Shown here in pieces: positions 1 to 5,801 of a DNA stretch of 6,171 nt. A program made the position numbers and the translations under genes. Source of the stretch: an uncultured Clostridia bacterium (GTDB lineage: Bacteria; Bacillota; Clostridia; Christensenellales; Pumilibacteraceae); NCBI GenBank assembly GCA_947385185.1, contig CANDJX010000090.1, positions 1 to 6,171 of the forward strand, read 5' to 3'. A model generated the notes under the pieces. That model was not told the DNA's origin. It was given only the letters and a program-made list of their open reading frames with translations, and did no database searches. Within the stretch, counting starts at the first letter, position 1; each line of letters starts with the position of its first letter.

Positions 1-1684
1 TAAAATGGATATCAACGGCGCGAACTTTTTCAACGTTATCAGAATGATAAAAGAAAGACTCGGCGCAAATCCCGTTGCTATTCAGCTTCCCATCGGAAAG
101 GAAGAAACGTTCAAAGGCGTTATCGACCTTGTCAGAATGAGAGCCGAAGTTTATTACGACGACCTCGGTAAGGACGTTCGCGACGAGGACATTCCCGCCG
201 ATATGGTCGATCTTGCCAAAGAGTACAGAGCAAAACTCCTTGAGGTCGTTGCCGAACAGGACGACGCGCTCATGGAAAGATATTTCGAAGACGAAGGCGC
301 GTCGTTCACCGAGGACGAGATCAAAAAAGCGCTCCGTAAGGGCACTATCGGAATGAACGTCATTCCCGTTACCTGCGGATCTTCGTACAAGAACAAAGGC
401 GTTCAGCTCCTTCTCGACGCTATCGTCGATTTCATGCCCAGTCCGCTCGACGTCCCTCACATCAAAGGAACGCTCGAGGACGGCAAGACGACGGAAGAAA
501 GAGAAACGAGCGACGACGCTCCGTTCGCCGGTCTTGCATTCAAGATCATGGCGGATCCGTTCGTCGGCAGACTTGCGTTCTTCCGTTGCTATTCGGGTAC
601 GCTTACCACGGGTTCTTACGTTCTCAACTCTACGAAGAACAAGAAAGAGCGCGTGAGCCGTATCGTCATGATGCACGCGAACAGCAGAACCGAGATCGAT
701 CAGATTTACTCCGGCGACATCTGCGCTATCGTAGGTCTTAAAGATACCACGACGGGCGATACGCTTTGCGATCCAGCGCATCCCATTGTGCTCGAGTCCA
801 TGGAATTCCCCGATCCCGTCATCAGAGTCGCGATCGAACCCAAGACGAAAGCGGGACAGGAAAAGATGGCTATCGCACTTCAGAAGCTCGCAGAAGAAGA
901 CCCGACGTTCAAGACTTATACAGATCAGGAAACCGGTCAGACGATCATCGCCGGCATGGGCGAACTTCATCTCGAAATCATCGTAGACAGAATGCTCCGC
1001 GAGTTCAAGGTCGAAGCCAACGTAGGTAAGCCTCAGGTCGCATACCGCGAGACGTTCCGCAAGACCGTCGACGCCGAGGGTAAGTATATCAAGCAGTCCG
1101 GCGGTAAAGGTCAGTACGGTCATTGTAAAGTTACGTTCGAGCCTCTCGAGCCGGGCGCCGGATACGAATTCGTGGACAAGACCGTCGGCGGATCGATCCC
1201 CAAGGAATTCATCAATCCCATAAACGAAGGTATCGCGGAAGCGAGAATGAGCGGCGTGCTCGCAGGTTACGAGACCGTGGACTTCAGAGCGACCGTTTAC
1301 GACGGATCGTTCCATGACGTCGACTCCTCGGAAATGGCGTTCCATATCGCAGGTTCGCTCGCGTTCAAGGAAGGCGTTGCCAAGGCTAATCCCGTTATTC
1401 TCGAACCTATCATGAGAGTGGAGATCGTTATCCCCGAGGAGTATCTCGGTACCGTTCAGGGCGACGTAAACCGCCGTCGCGGCAACCTCATGGGAATGGA
1501 GATCGTAAACGGATCGCAGGTAATCAAATCCGAAATACCTCTTTCCGAAATGTTCGGTTACTCGACTGCGCTTCGTTCGAATACGCAGGGCAGAGGTCAG
1601 TATACGATGACTTTCGATCATTATTCCGAAGTTCCGAAGAACATCGCCGAGAAGATAATCGGCGACAGAGCAAAGAAAAACTGA
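1..1684 (+). CDS. fusA: Elongation factor G, C-terminal ~80% (5' partial)
   Basis: EF-G is the cytoplasmic GTPase that drives tRNA-mRNA translocation on the ribosome and, with RRF, recycles ribosomes. The reading frame is open to the left edge: an AAA codon precedes the first visible ATG, giving K-M-D, the tail of the G4 motif NKMD. That ATG is therefore internal, and roughly 140 residues (P-loop, switch regions) lie outside the window. Numbering from that Met: rest of the G domain with the G' insertion and G5-like CGSS (124-127), domain II (~172-256), domain III (~270-353, with GMGELHLEI at 317-325), domain IV (~354-470, tip loop HDVDSSE at 437-443) and domain V to residue 559. CGSS replaces the common CGSA, a mild variation. 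Everything matches canonical elongation-type EF-G, with no frameshift or truncation at the C-terminus. It is followed 92 bases later by tuf, the usual str-operon order; rpsL and rpsG would be expected upstream but are not visible. Confidence 0.97.
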   Translation, partial: KMDINGANFFNVIRMIKERLGANPVAIQLPIGKEETFKGVIDLVRMRAEVYYDDLGKDVRDEDIPADMVDLAKEYRAKLLEVVAEQDDALMERYFEDEGASFTEDEIKKALRKGTIGMNVIPVTCGSSYKNKGVQLLLDAIVDFMPSPLDVPHIKGTLEDGKTTEERETSDDAPFAGLAFKIMADPFVGRLAFFRCYSGTLTTGSYVLNSTKNKKERVSRIVMMHANSRTEIDQIYSGDICAIVGLKDTTTGDTLCDPAHPIVLESMEFPDPVIRVAIEPKTKAGQEKMAIALQKLAEEDPTFKTYTDQETGQTIIAGMGELHLEIIVDRMLREFKVEANVGKPQVAYRETFRKTVDAEGKYIKQSGGKGQYGHCKVTFEPLEPGAGYEFVDKTVGGSIPKEFINPINEGIAEARMSGVLAGYETVDFRATVYDGSFHDVDSSEMAFHIAGSLAFKEGVAKANPVILEPIMRVEIVIPEEYLGTVQGDVNRRRGNLMGMEIVNGSQVIKSEIPLSEMFGYSTALRSNTQGRGQYTMTFDHYSEVPKNIAEKIIGDRAKKN

Positions 1685-1701
1685 TTAAAAACAATCAAAA
1701 C

Positions 1702-1739
1702 CCTTTACAAACCAACAAATTTCATATATAATGTAAAGG
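1702..1739. repeat. Perfect 8-bp inverted repeat spanning the tuf promoter
   Basis: CCTTTACA (1702-1709) and TGTAAAGG (1732-1739) are exact reverse complements separated by 22 bases. The left arm contains the -35 box; the right arm starts at the last base of the -10 box and covers the likely start site. No T-tract follows, so it does not look like a terminator for fusA. It could be an operator, or partly a by-product of the TTTACA box. Confidence 0.55.
1704..1732 (+). promoter_or_regulatory. Sigma-A-type promoter for tuf
   Basis: TTTACA (1704-1709), a 17-base spacer and a perfect TATAAT (1727-1732) lie in the fusA-tuf gap. The predicted start near 1739-1740 would give a leader of about 37 nt ending in the GGAGG ribosome site (1762-1766), ten bases before the tuf ATG. 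A private tuf promoter inside the str operon is a known way to make more EF-Tu than EF-G. Predicted from the consensus match only. Confidence 0.8.
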
Positions 1740-1776
1740 TAACTTAATTAAAAATCAAATTGGAGGAAACAAAAAT

Positions 1777-2976
1777 ATGGCAAAGGCTAAGTTTGACCGC
1801 AGCAAACCGCATGTAAACATCGGTACTATCGGTCACGTTGACCATGGTAAGACCACTCTTACCGCAGCTATCACGATGACTCTTGCAGCAAAGGGACTGT
1901 CCCAGAAAATGAAGTATGAGGACATAGACAAGGCTCCCGAGGAGAAGGCAAGAGGTATCACAATCAATACCGCTCACGTCGAGTACGAGACCGCTCACCG
2001 TCACTATGCGCACGTTGACTGCCCGGGTCACGCCGACTATGTCAAGAACATGATCACCGGCGCCGCTCAGATGGACGGCGCGATCCTCGTCGTTGCGGCT
2101 ACCGATGGCGCAATGCCTCAGACCAAAGAGCATATCCTGCTCGCACGTCAGGTCGGCGTTCCCAAGATCGTCGTTTTCCTTAACAAGTGCGATCAGATGG
2201 ACGATCCCGAGCTTCTCGACCTTGTCGAAATGGAGCTTCGCGAGCTTCTTTCGTCCAACGGCTTCGACGAAGACGCCCCCATTATCAGAGGATCGGCGCT
2301 CAAAGCTCTCGAAGCGGCTACGGCAGGTAACGTAGACGGCGACGAGTGCAAGTGCATTTTCGAACTTATGGATGCAGTAGACGCATACATCCCCGAGCCT
2401 ACCCGCGACATAGACAAGCCTTTCCTTATGCCCGTCGAGGACGTGTTCACGATCACCGGCCGCGGCACCGTCGCAACCGGCAGAGTAGAGCGCGGACAGA
2501 TAAAGATCCAGGATCCCGTAGAGATCGTAGGACTCAAAGAGACCAAGACTTCCGTCGTTACCGGCATCGAGATGTTCAGAAAATCTCTTGACTACGCACA
2601 GGCAGGCGACAACGCAGGTATCCTTCTCCGCGGTATAGACCGTAAAGATATCGAGAGAGGACAGGTCCTCGCTAAGCCGAAGTCCGTTACCCCTCACACC
2701 GAATTCGAAGGTCAGATCTACGTTCTTAAGGCAGACGAAGGCGGACGTAAGACTCCTTTCTTCAAGGGATACCGTCCTCAGTTCTATTTCAGAACGACCG
2801 ACGTTACCGGTACGATCGAGTTTGCAGACGGTCGCGAAATGGCAATGCCCGGCGACAACGTAACCATCAAGGTTCAGCTTATCGCTCCCGTTGCCATGGA
2901 AGATCAGCTTCGTTTCGCTATCCGTGAAGGCGGCAGAACGATCGGCTCCGGCGTCGTTTCTAAAATCATCAAATAA
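1777..2976 (+). CDS. tuf: Elongation factor Tu
   Basis: EF-Tu is the abundant cytoplasmic GTPase that carries aminoacyl-tRNA to the ribosomal A site. The 399 residues are full length for the family. The GTPase motifs are intact: G1 GHVDHGKT (19-26), switch I RGITI (59-63), G3 DCPGH (81-85, with catalytic His85), G4 NKCD (136-139) and G5 GSAL (172-175). The domain II barrel begins near residue 213 (KPFLMPVEDVF, GRGTVATGRVERG) and domain III runs from ~305 to the end (REGGRTIGSGVVSKIIK). The start is set by GGAGG at 1762-1766, ten bases upstream, and by the conserved MAKAKFDR-type N-terminus. The gene can be read from the fusA transcript and from its own promoter in the 92-base gap; a strong terminator follows 15 bases after the stop, so tuf ends the operon. 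Composition is highly codon-biased, as expected of a very highly expressed gene. Confidence 0.99.
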   Translation: MAKAKFDRSKPHVNIGTIGHVDHGKTTLTAAITMTLAAKGLSQKMKYEDIDKAPEEKARGITINTAHVEYETAHRHYAHVDCPGHADYVKNMITGAAQMDGAILVVAATDGAMPQTKEHILLARQVGVPKIVVFLNKCDQMDDPELLDLVEMELRELLSSNGFDEDAPIIRGSALKALEAATAGNVDGDECKCIFELMDAVDAYIPEPTRDIDKPFLMPVEDVFTITGRGTVATGRVERGQIKIQDPVEIVGLKETKTSVVTGIEMFRKSLDYAQAGDNAGILLRGIDRKDIERGQVLAKPKSVTPHTEFEGQIYVLKADEGGRKTPFFKGYRPQFYFRTTDVTGTIEFADGREMAMPGDNVTIKVQLIAPVAMEDQLRFAIREGGRTIGSGVVSKIIK

Positions 2977-2991
2977 GTTGGAATAACTTAT

Positions 2992-3033
2992 ATAACAAAA
3001 ACGACCGTTTTTTCAAGCGGTCGTTTTTGTTAT
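2992..3033 (+). terminator. Rho-independent terminator after tuf, probably bidirectional
   Basis: ATAACAAAAACGACCG (2992-3007) pairs perfectly with CGGTCGTTTTTGTTAT (3018-3033), a 16-bp stem that can extend inward by one G-U and two A-U pairs to a UUUC loop. The GC-rich core (ACGACCG/CGGTCGT) is followed by TTTTTGTTATT. The matching A-tract on the 5' side means the reverse strand also reads as hairpin plus T-run, so it could stop transcription from either side. Confidence 0.93.
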
Positions 3034-3181
3034 TGACGAAAAATAAATACCGAAACAATATTACAGCCACCGTAGTTCGATACCGTTACGTCCGGTACGT
3101 TTAAGTCGCAGGTTATAACCGAATCCCCTCGTTTCGCGGGGCAACAAACGGATATCCGACGCACTTGCGGAGTCTTCCGTG

Positions 3182-3209
3182 CATTCCGTACAACTTTATA
3201 TCATTCCGT
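3182..3209 (+). repeat. CATTCCGT direct repeat, 20 bp apart
   Basis: CATTCCGT occurs exactly at 3182-3189 and 3202-3209, a 20-bp period with a 12-bp gap; a further TTCCGT lies at 3175-3180. The repeats end 24 bases before a TTGACA. The period resembles that of regulator half-sites bound on one face of the helix, but the sequence is only a partial fit (7 of 9) to the LytTR consensus. Function is unknown. Confidence 0.35.
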
Positions 3210-3233
3210 CAAAGCTTTAAGAATTAGATTCGC

Positions 3234-3264
3234 TTGACATATAAAACGCCGCGCAAACGATAAA
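3234..3264 (+). promoter_or_regulatory. Weak possible promoter ahead of the small ORF
   Basis: A perfect TTGACA (3234-3239) is followed by a poor -10 candidate, CGATAA with an 18-base spacer or GATAAA with a 19-base spacer (3259-3264). If used, it would transcribe the 3331-3387 ORF and run on into the regulator gene. The -10 is weak, so this is tentative. Confidence 0.25.
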
Positions 3265-3330
3265 TTTAACAGTCCGGTTTTGCGCATTAAACGATAACGG
3301 TCAGAATTTATAACGAAGGAATAAAAGAAA

Positions 3331-3387
3331 ATGAAAAAAGCGCCGAAAAAATATAATTATATGGCATGGAAAAAAATTTACGGATAG
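3331..3387 (+). CDS. Candidate 18-aa basic peptide
   Basis: ATG at 3331 opens an 18-codon frame ending in TAG (3385-3387) and encoding MKKAPKKYNYMAWKKIYG. An AAGGA ribosome-site-like tract (3316-3320) lies ten bases upstream. The peptide has six lysines, no acidic residue, three Tyr and one Trp. There is no Cys, double-glycine leader or evident signal peptide. Its place just before an AgrC/ComD-type kinase pair is where a pheromone gene often sits, but it lacks the hallmarks of known autoinducer precursors and no processing or export gene is visible. Its stop is three bases before the -35 box of the regulator promoter. It could equally be a chance ORF in Lys-rich, A-rich DNA. Confidence 0.28.
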   Translation: MKKAPKKYNYMAWKKIYG

Positions 3388-3390
3388 GTA

Positions 3391-3418
3391 TTGACATTTA
3401 TTTAATTTGTTGTATAAT
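3391..3418 (+). promoter_or_regulatory. Strong sigma-A promoter for the two-component operon
   Basis: Consensus TTGACA (3391-3396), a 16-base spacer and consensus TATAAT (3413-3418) stand 43 bases before the regulator ATG. The predicted start is near 3425, giving a leader of about 36 nt. I see no pair of LytTR-type repeats just upstream, so autoregulation from this promoter is not evident; with both boxes perfect, it looks constitutive. Confidence 0.85.
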
Positions 3419-3460
3419 TAAGGTAGACGGAAATTTTTGACGATCTTGGGAGAGGTGATG

Positions 3461-4177
3461 ATGAAGATCAGTATAGTAGAGGACGACAGTCTGACAGCGC
3501 AGACCGTTGAGAAATATTTACACAGGTTTTTTTCAAAAACCGATACAGCTATCGAGGTTATTCGGTATGCGGATGCTATATCGTTTCTGAAGCGTTACGA
3601 CAAGAGTACGGATATTGTTTTCATGGATATCAATATGCCCGGACTCAACGGAATGGACGCTGCAAAAAAACTGAGAGAAAGGGATGGCGAAGTTATTATT
3701 ATATTCGTCACTAATCTTGTGCAGTGCGCGGTAGACGGTTATGAAGTCGGTGCATTCGACTTTATAGTAAAGCCCATTTCGTATGGAAGTTTTTCGCTCA
3801 AGCTGCGCCGCGTGTCGCAAATGCTTCAGTCGAAAATCAAAAGGCAGATTTGCGTATCAACACGACAGGGAAAAACGCTTATAAACGCGGAGGAAATCAC
3901 GTATATCGAAATTATGCGGCATGTGGTTACTTATCACACCGTCCGTGGCGATTACGTCGGAAGCGGCTCGCTGACCGCAATAAGTGAGGAACTTGACGGA
4001 CTGCCTTTTGCTATGTGTAACAGGTGTTATCTTGTTAATCTGAAATACGTGCGGCAAATAGATGGCAACGACGTGATCGTCGGCGGTAACGGTCGTTTAC
4101 AAATAGCCGCGCCGCGGCGTAAAGAATTTTTACAAAAATTCAACGATTATCTTGCTTCCGGCGGTGAAATCAAATGA
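3461..4177 (+). CDS. LytTR-family response regulator (AgrA/ComE/LytR type)
   Basis: This is a cytoplasmic DNA-binding response regulator of 238 aa. The receiver domain (~1-122) has the acidic pocket E7-D8-D9, phospho-acceptor D56 (FMDINMPG), T84 and K104 (the VKP motif), so all catalytic positions are present. The C-terminal LytTR domain (~130-232) carries the family pattern of a Tyr-Ile-Glu turn (148-150), a CNRCYLVNL segment (186-194) and an APRRKEF end (217-223). LytTR proteins bind pairs of ~9-bp direct repeats about 21 bp apart. I chose ATG 3461, which begins MKISIVEDD directly at beta-strand 1 and lies eight bases after GGGAG (3448-3452); ATG 3458 is an equally usable neighbour. An in-frame TTG at 3437 lies upstream of the ribosome site and is unlikely. 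The stop overlaps the kinase ATG. The probable regulatory target is the repeat pair at 5634-5663 beyond the kinase gene. Confidence 0.95.
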   Translation: MKISIVEDDSLTAQTVEKYLHRFFSKTDTAIEVIRYADAISFLKRYDKSTDIVFMDINMPGLNGMDAAKKLRERDGEVIIIFVTNLVQCAVDGYEVGAFDFIVKPISYGSFSLKLRRVSQMLQSKIKRQICVSTRQGKTLINAEEITYIEIMRHVVTYHTVRGDYVGSGSLTAISEELDGLPFAMCNRCYLVNLKYVRQIDGNDVIVGGNGRLQIAAPRRKEFLQKFNDYLASGGEIK

Positions 4178-5532
4178 CGGGGCTTGATTATTACAAGCTT
4201 TTGTTCGTTGCCGAACTTGTTATAGCCGAAGCTTTGTTCACTTTCGGAATGGCAAGGCGAAAATTATTTCCTTTGCGTCTTATTGCCGCACTTGCGGTAT
4301 GTTTTACCGTAGCGTATTTTTATCCGACGTTTGAGGGATCGAACAACGGCTGGTATACGTCGCTGATGTTTTTGGCATTGTTCGGCGTTACGTTATGCGG
4401 TATATTGTTTATATACAGAATATCGTTCAAAAAAGCATCGTTTCTCGCTGTTGCGGCATATACGGCGCAACATCTTGCTTACGAAGTATTTAAGCTTATA
4501 TGCTTGCCGTTTGATGTTTTTATAGCAAAATTAATGTACGGCAACGAGGCCGTATCCATTTCTTCGCTTAATCTCAGTACCGTAATTTTCGCGCTCGTTC
4601 TGGCGGATATATATTTGGTAGTGTACGCGGCGGCGTATTTTTTCATCGGCAAAAAAATACGAAATAAGGATGTCGAACTCAAAAGTACGAGTATGCTCGT
4701 TTCTTCCGCCGTCATTCTGCTCGTCGATATAATTCTCAACGCGTTCGTGGTATACGTGGACGAAGGTTACGATTTAATATACGACGTAATCGTCGGCGTG
4801 TACAATATACTGTGCTGTCTTCTCGTGTTTTATATTCAAAGGAAGACCATTTATGAAAAGGACATGCGGGACGAACTGAAAATTTTCAAACACCTTTTGC
4901 AGCAGGCAAAAACGCAATTTCAGTTGAGAAAGGAAGAAGTCAATCTTATAAACATAAAGTGTCACGATTTGAAACATCAAATAAGCAAGCACGCTTTGCG
5001 TGGCGGTCTGGATGACGATACCGTGGCGGAGATCAACGACATGATATCCATTTACGACGCTAACATCAAAACGGGTAACAAGACGATGGATATAATTTTT
5101 ACGGAACGGAGCTTGATCTGCAACAGTAAAAAAATAACTCTGACCGTTATGGCGGATTGTTCCGAACTCGGTTTTATGGGCGACGGAGAGCTATATACGC
5201 TTTTCGGCAATATTCTGGACAACGCCGTCGAAGCGACGTCCGAGGTCGCCGATGAGGAAAAGCGTTGTATTGACGTCAATATTCGAAGTATAGGCGGTTT
5301 TATTTCCATTATTGCCGAAAATTTTTATAACGGCGAATTATGTCGCGACGAGGACGGTACGATAAAAACTGCGAAGAGCGACAAAGACTATCACGGGTTC
5401 GGGCTGAAAAGCATCGAGCTTGTTGTGGCAAAATATAACGGAAACGTTTCCATCGACGCGCGGGACAATATTTTTCGCTTGAGTATATTGTTGCCGAAGT
5501 CCGAGACGAAAGCGCCCGCGACAAACGTATAA
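4174..5532 (+). CDS. Polytopic membrane sensor histidine kinase, AgrC/ComD-like (HPK10)
   Basis: This 452-aa sensor kinase is the partner of the preceding LytTR regulator. The N-terminal half is a multi-spanning membrane sensor with hydrophobic segments near residues 7-26, 31-51, 60-81, 88-112, 132-158, 171-195 and 200-222, so six or seven helices and no large extracellular domain. A charged, probably coiled-coil linker (~223-258) leads to the dimerisation motif KCHDLKHQI with phospho-acceptor His264. The ATPase domain follows, with N-box LFGNILDNAVEAT (343-355; N346, N350) and G-box HGFGLKSIELV (407-417). As is usual for this class, the D-box is replaced by an Asn-containing segment (IIAENFYNG). 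Its ATG overlaps the regulator stop (ATGA, 4174-4177), with GGTGA at 4163-4167 as ribosome site, so translation is coupled. Kinases of this layout often sense peptides, but the ligand cannot be read from the sequence and no agrB or agrD is visible. Confidence 0.93.
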   Translation: MTGLDYYKLLFVAELVIAEALFTFGMARRKLFPLRLIAALAVCFTVAYFYPTFEGSNNGWYTSLMFLALFGVTLCGILFIYRISFKKASFLAVAAYTAQHLAYEVFKLICLPFDVFIAKLMYGNEAVSISSLNLSTVIFALVLADIYLVVYAAAYFFIGKKIRNKDVELKSTSMLVSSAVILLVDIILNAFVVYVDEGYDLIYDVIVGVYNILCCLLVFYIQRKTIYEKDMRDELKIFKHLLQQAKTQFQLRKEEVNLINIKCHDLKHQISKHALRGGLDDDTVAEINDMISIYDANIKTGNKTMDIIFTERSLICNSKKITLTVMADCSELGFMGDGELYTLFGNILDNAVEATSEVADEEKRCIDVNIRSIGGFISIIAENFYNGELCRDEDGTIKTAKSDKDYHGFGLKSIELVVAKYNGNVSIDARDNIFRLSILLPKSETKAPATNV

Positions 5533-5543
5533 GTAAAACAAAA

Positions 5544-5626
5544 ACAAAAAACACCGATTGCTTAGAACCGCATAGTTCGGACAAAATTTCCGAAATGCGG
5601 GTCGGGATGCAATCGGTGTTTTTTGT
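5544..5626 (+). terminator. Nested-hairpin terminator after the kinase gene
   Basis: ACAAAAAACACCGATTGC (5544-5561) pairs perfectly over 18 bp with GCAATCGGTGTTTTTTGT (5609-5626), a GC-containing stem ending in TTTTTT, twelve bases after the kinase stop. The 47-base apical part is itself structured: CCGCAT (5568-5573) pairs with ATGCGG (5595-5600), and inside it TTCGGA (5576-5581) pairs with TCCGAA (5589-5594) around a 7-base loop, with only a two-base AG bulge between. Typical terminators have loops of a few bases. The A-tract on the 5' side makes it potentially bidirectional. It separates the two-component operon from the next promoter. Confidence 0.85.
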
Positions 5627-5633
5627 GTGCGAA

Positions 5634-5663
5634 AAAGTTCGTGCGACTCAAACCGGAGTTCGT
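5634..5663 (+). promoter_or_regulatory. Predicted LytTR operator: two direct repeats, 21-bp period
   Basis: AAAGTTCGT (5634-5642) matches the published LytTR half-site [TA][AC][CA]GTTN[AG][TG] at 9 of 9 positions; GGAGTTCGT (5655-5663) matches at 7 of 9. The gap is exactly 12 bases, as described for this regulator class, and the identical core is a 10-mer, AGTTCGTGCG (5636-5645 and 5657-5666). The second half-site ends ten bases before a -35 box, a good position for activation. A LytTR regulator gene is encoded immediately upstream, so it is the obvious candidate to bind here; this pairing is inferred. Confidence 0.72.
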
Positions 5664-5673
5664 GCGCTTGATA

Positions 5674-5702
5674 TTGACTTATATTAAGCGATAAATTATA
5701 CT
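5674..5702 (+). promoter_or_regulatory. Promoter of the small-membrane-protein operon
   Basis: TTGACT (5674-5679), a 17-base spacer and TATACT (5697-5702), each one mismatch from consensus. The predicted start near 5709 leaves a leader of about 180 nt before the ATG at 5888. It lies just downstream of the predicted LytTR repeats and after the terminator of the kinase operon, so the following genes form a separately controlled transcript. Confidence 0.78.
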
Positions 5703-5779
5703 TCCGGTGTAAAATAAAATTATATTCGGGAGGTGAAAAACGACATAATTAAGGTGAGGATCGAACCCGGTGGGGAGAA

Positions 5780-5801
5780 TTTGCGTGGAAAGTTTGCGTG
5801 G
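5780..5801 (+). repeat. Tandem 9-mer TTTGCGTGG, 13-bp period
   Basis: TTTGCGTGG occurs exactly at 5780-5788 and 5793-5801; with flanking bases the unit is TTTGCGTGGAAAG followed by TTTGCGTGGGAAA. A shorter TTTGC recurs at 5811-5815. The 13-base period is not a codon multiple, so it was not shaped by a repeated peptide. It may be a protein-binding site on the leader RNA or DNA, or a small slippage duplication. Confidence 0.5.

Larger units (their letters stand above)
3034..3457. other. Intergenic region between str operon and two-component operon
   Basis: These roughly 420 bases contain no established gene. Features that can be pointed to are an exact 10-bp palindrome GGTTATAACC (3111-3120), a small CCCC...GGGG hairpin (3125-3141), a direct repeat CATTCCGT (3182-3189 and 3202-3209), a TTGACA at 3234-3239 with only a poor -10, a 7-bp inverted repeat GCGCAAA/TTTGCGC (3251-3257 and 3279-3285), a 9-mer direct repeat AAACGATAA (3255-3263 and 3289-3297), a candidate 18-codon ORF (3331-3387) and the operon promoter (3391-3418). 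I see no tRNA, rRNA, insertion sequence or CRISPR array. Confidence 0.7.

Noticed and set aside
766..1029. Overlapping alternative-frame ORFs inside fusA
   Set aside because: Arg/Ser-rich translations with no domain, wholly inside an intact EF-G frame; no separate promoter seen.
1744..2697. Long open frame (317 codons) antisense to tuf
   Set aside because: It lies entirely opposite a certain, strongly codon-biased gene; such bias commonly keeps the opposite strand open. The translation has no recognisable domain.
3113..3184. Reverse-strand 23-codon ORF from ATG at 3184
   Set aside because: No ribosome site upstream, no promoter, and no features in the peptide; expected by chance in an intergenic region.
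3201..3287. Reverse-strand 28-codon ORF from ATG at 3287
   Set aside because: No Shine-Dalgarno upstream of the ATG and no recognisable peptide features; overlaps the promoter-like region on the other strand.
3437..3460. Upstream TTG start for the response regulator, adding eight residues
   Set aside because: The TTG lies upstream of the GGGAG ribosome site, and the added residues precede the normal receiver start MKISIVEDD.
4634..4661. 10-bp inverted repeat CGTATTTTTT / AAAAAATACG inside the kinase gene
   Set aside because: It falls where a Phe-Phe-rich helix end meets a Lys-Lys membrane-boundary stretch, so codon content explains the T and A runs.
5755..5790. tRNA-like segment: reverse strand of 5758-5770 reads close to the GGGTTCGATCC of a tRNA T-arm
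   Set aside because: The flanking bases do not form the T-stem, and no acceptor, D or anticodon arms can be found around it on either strand.
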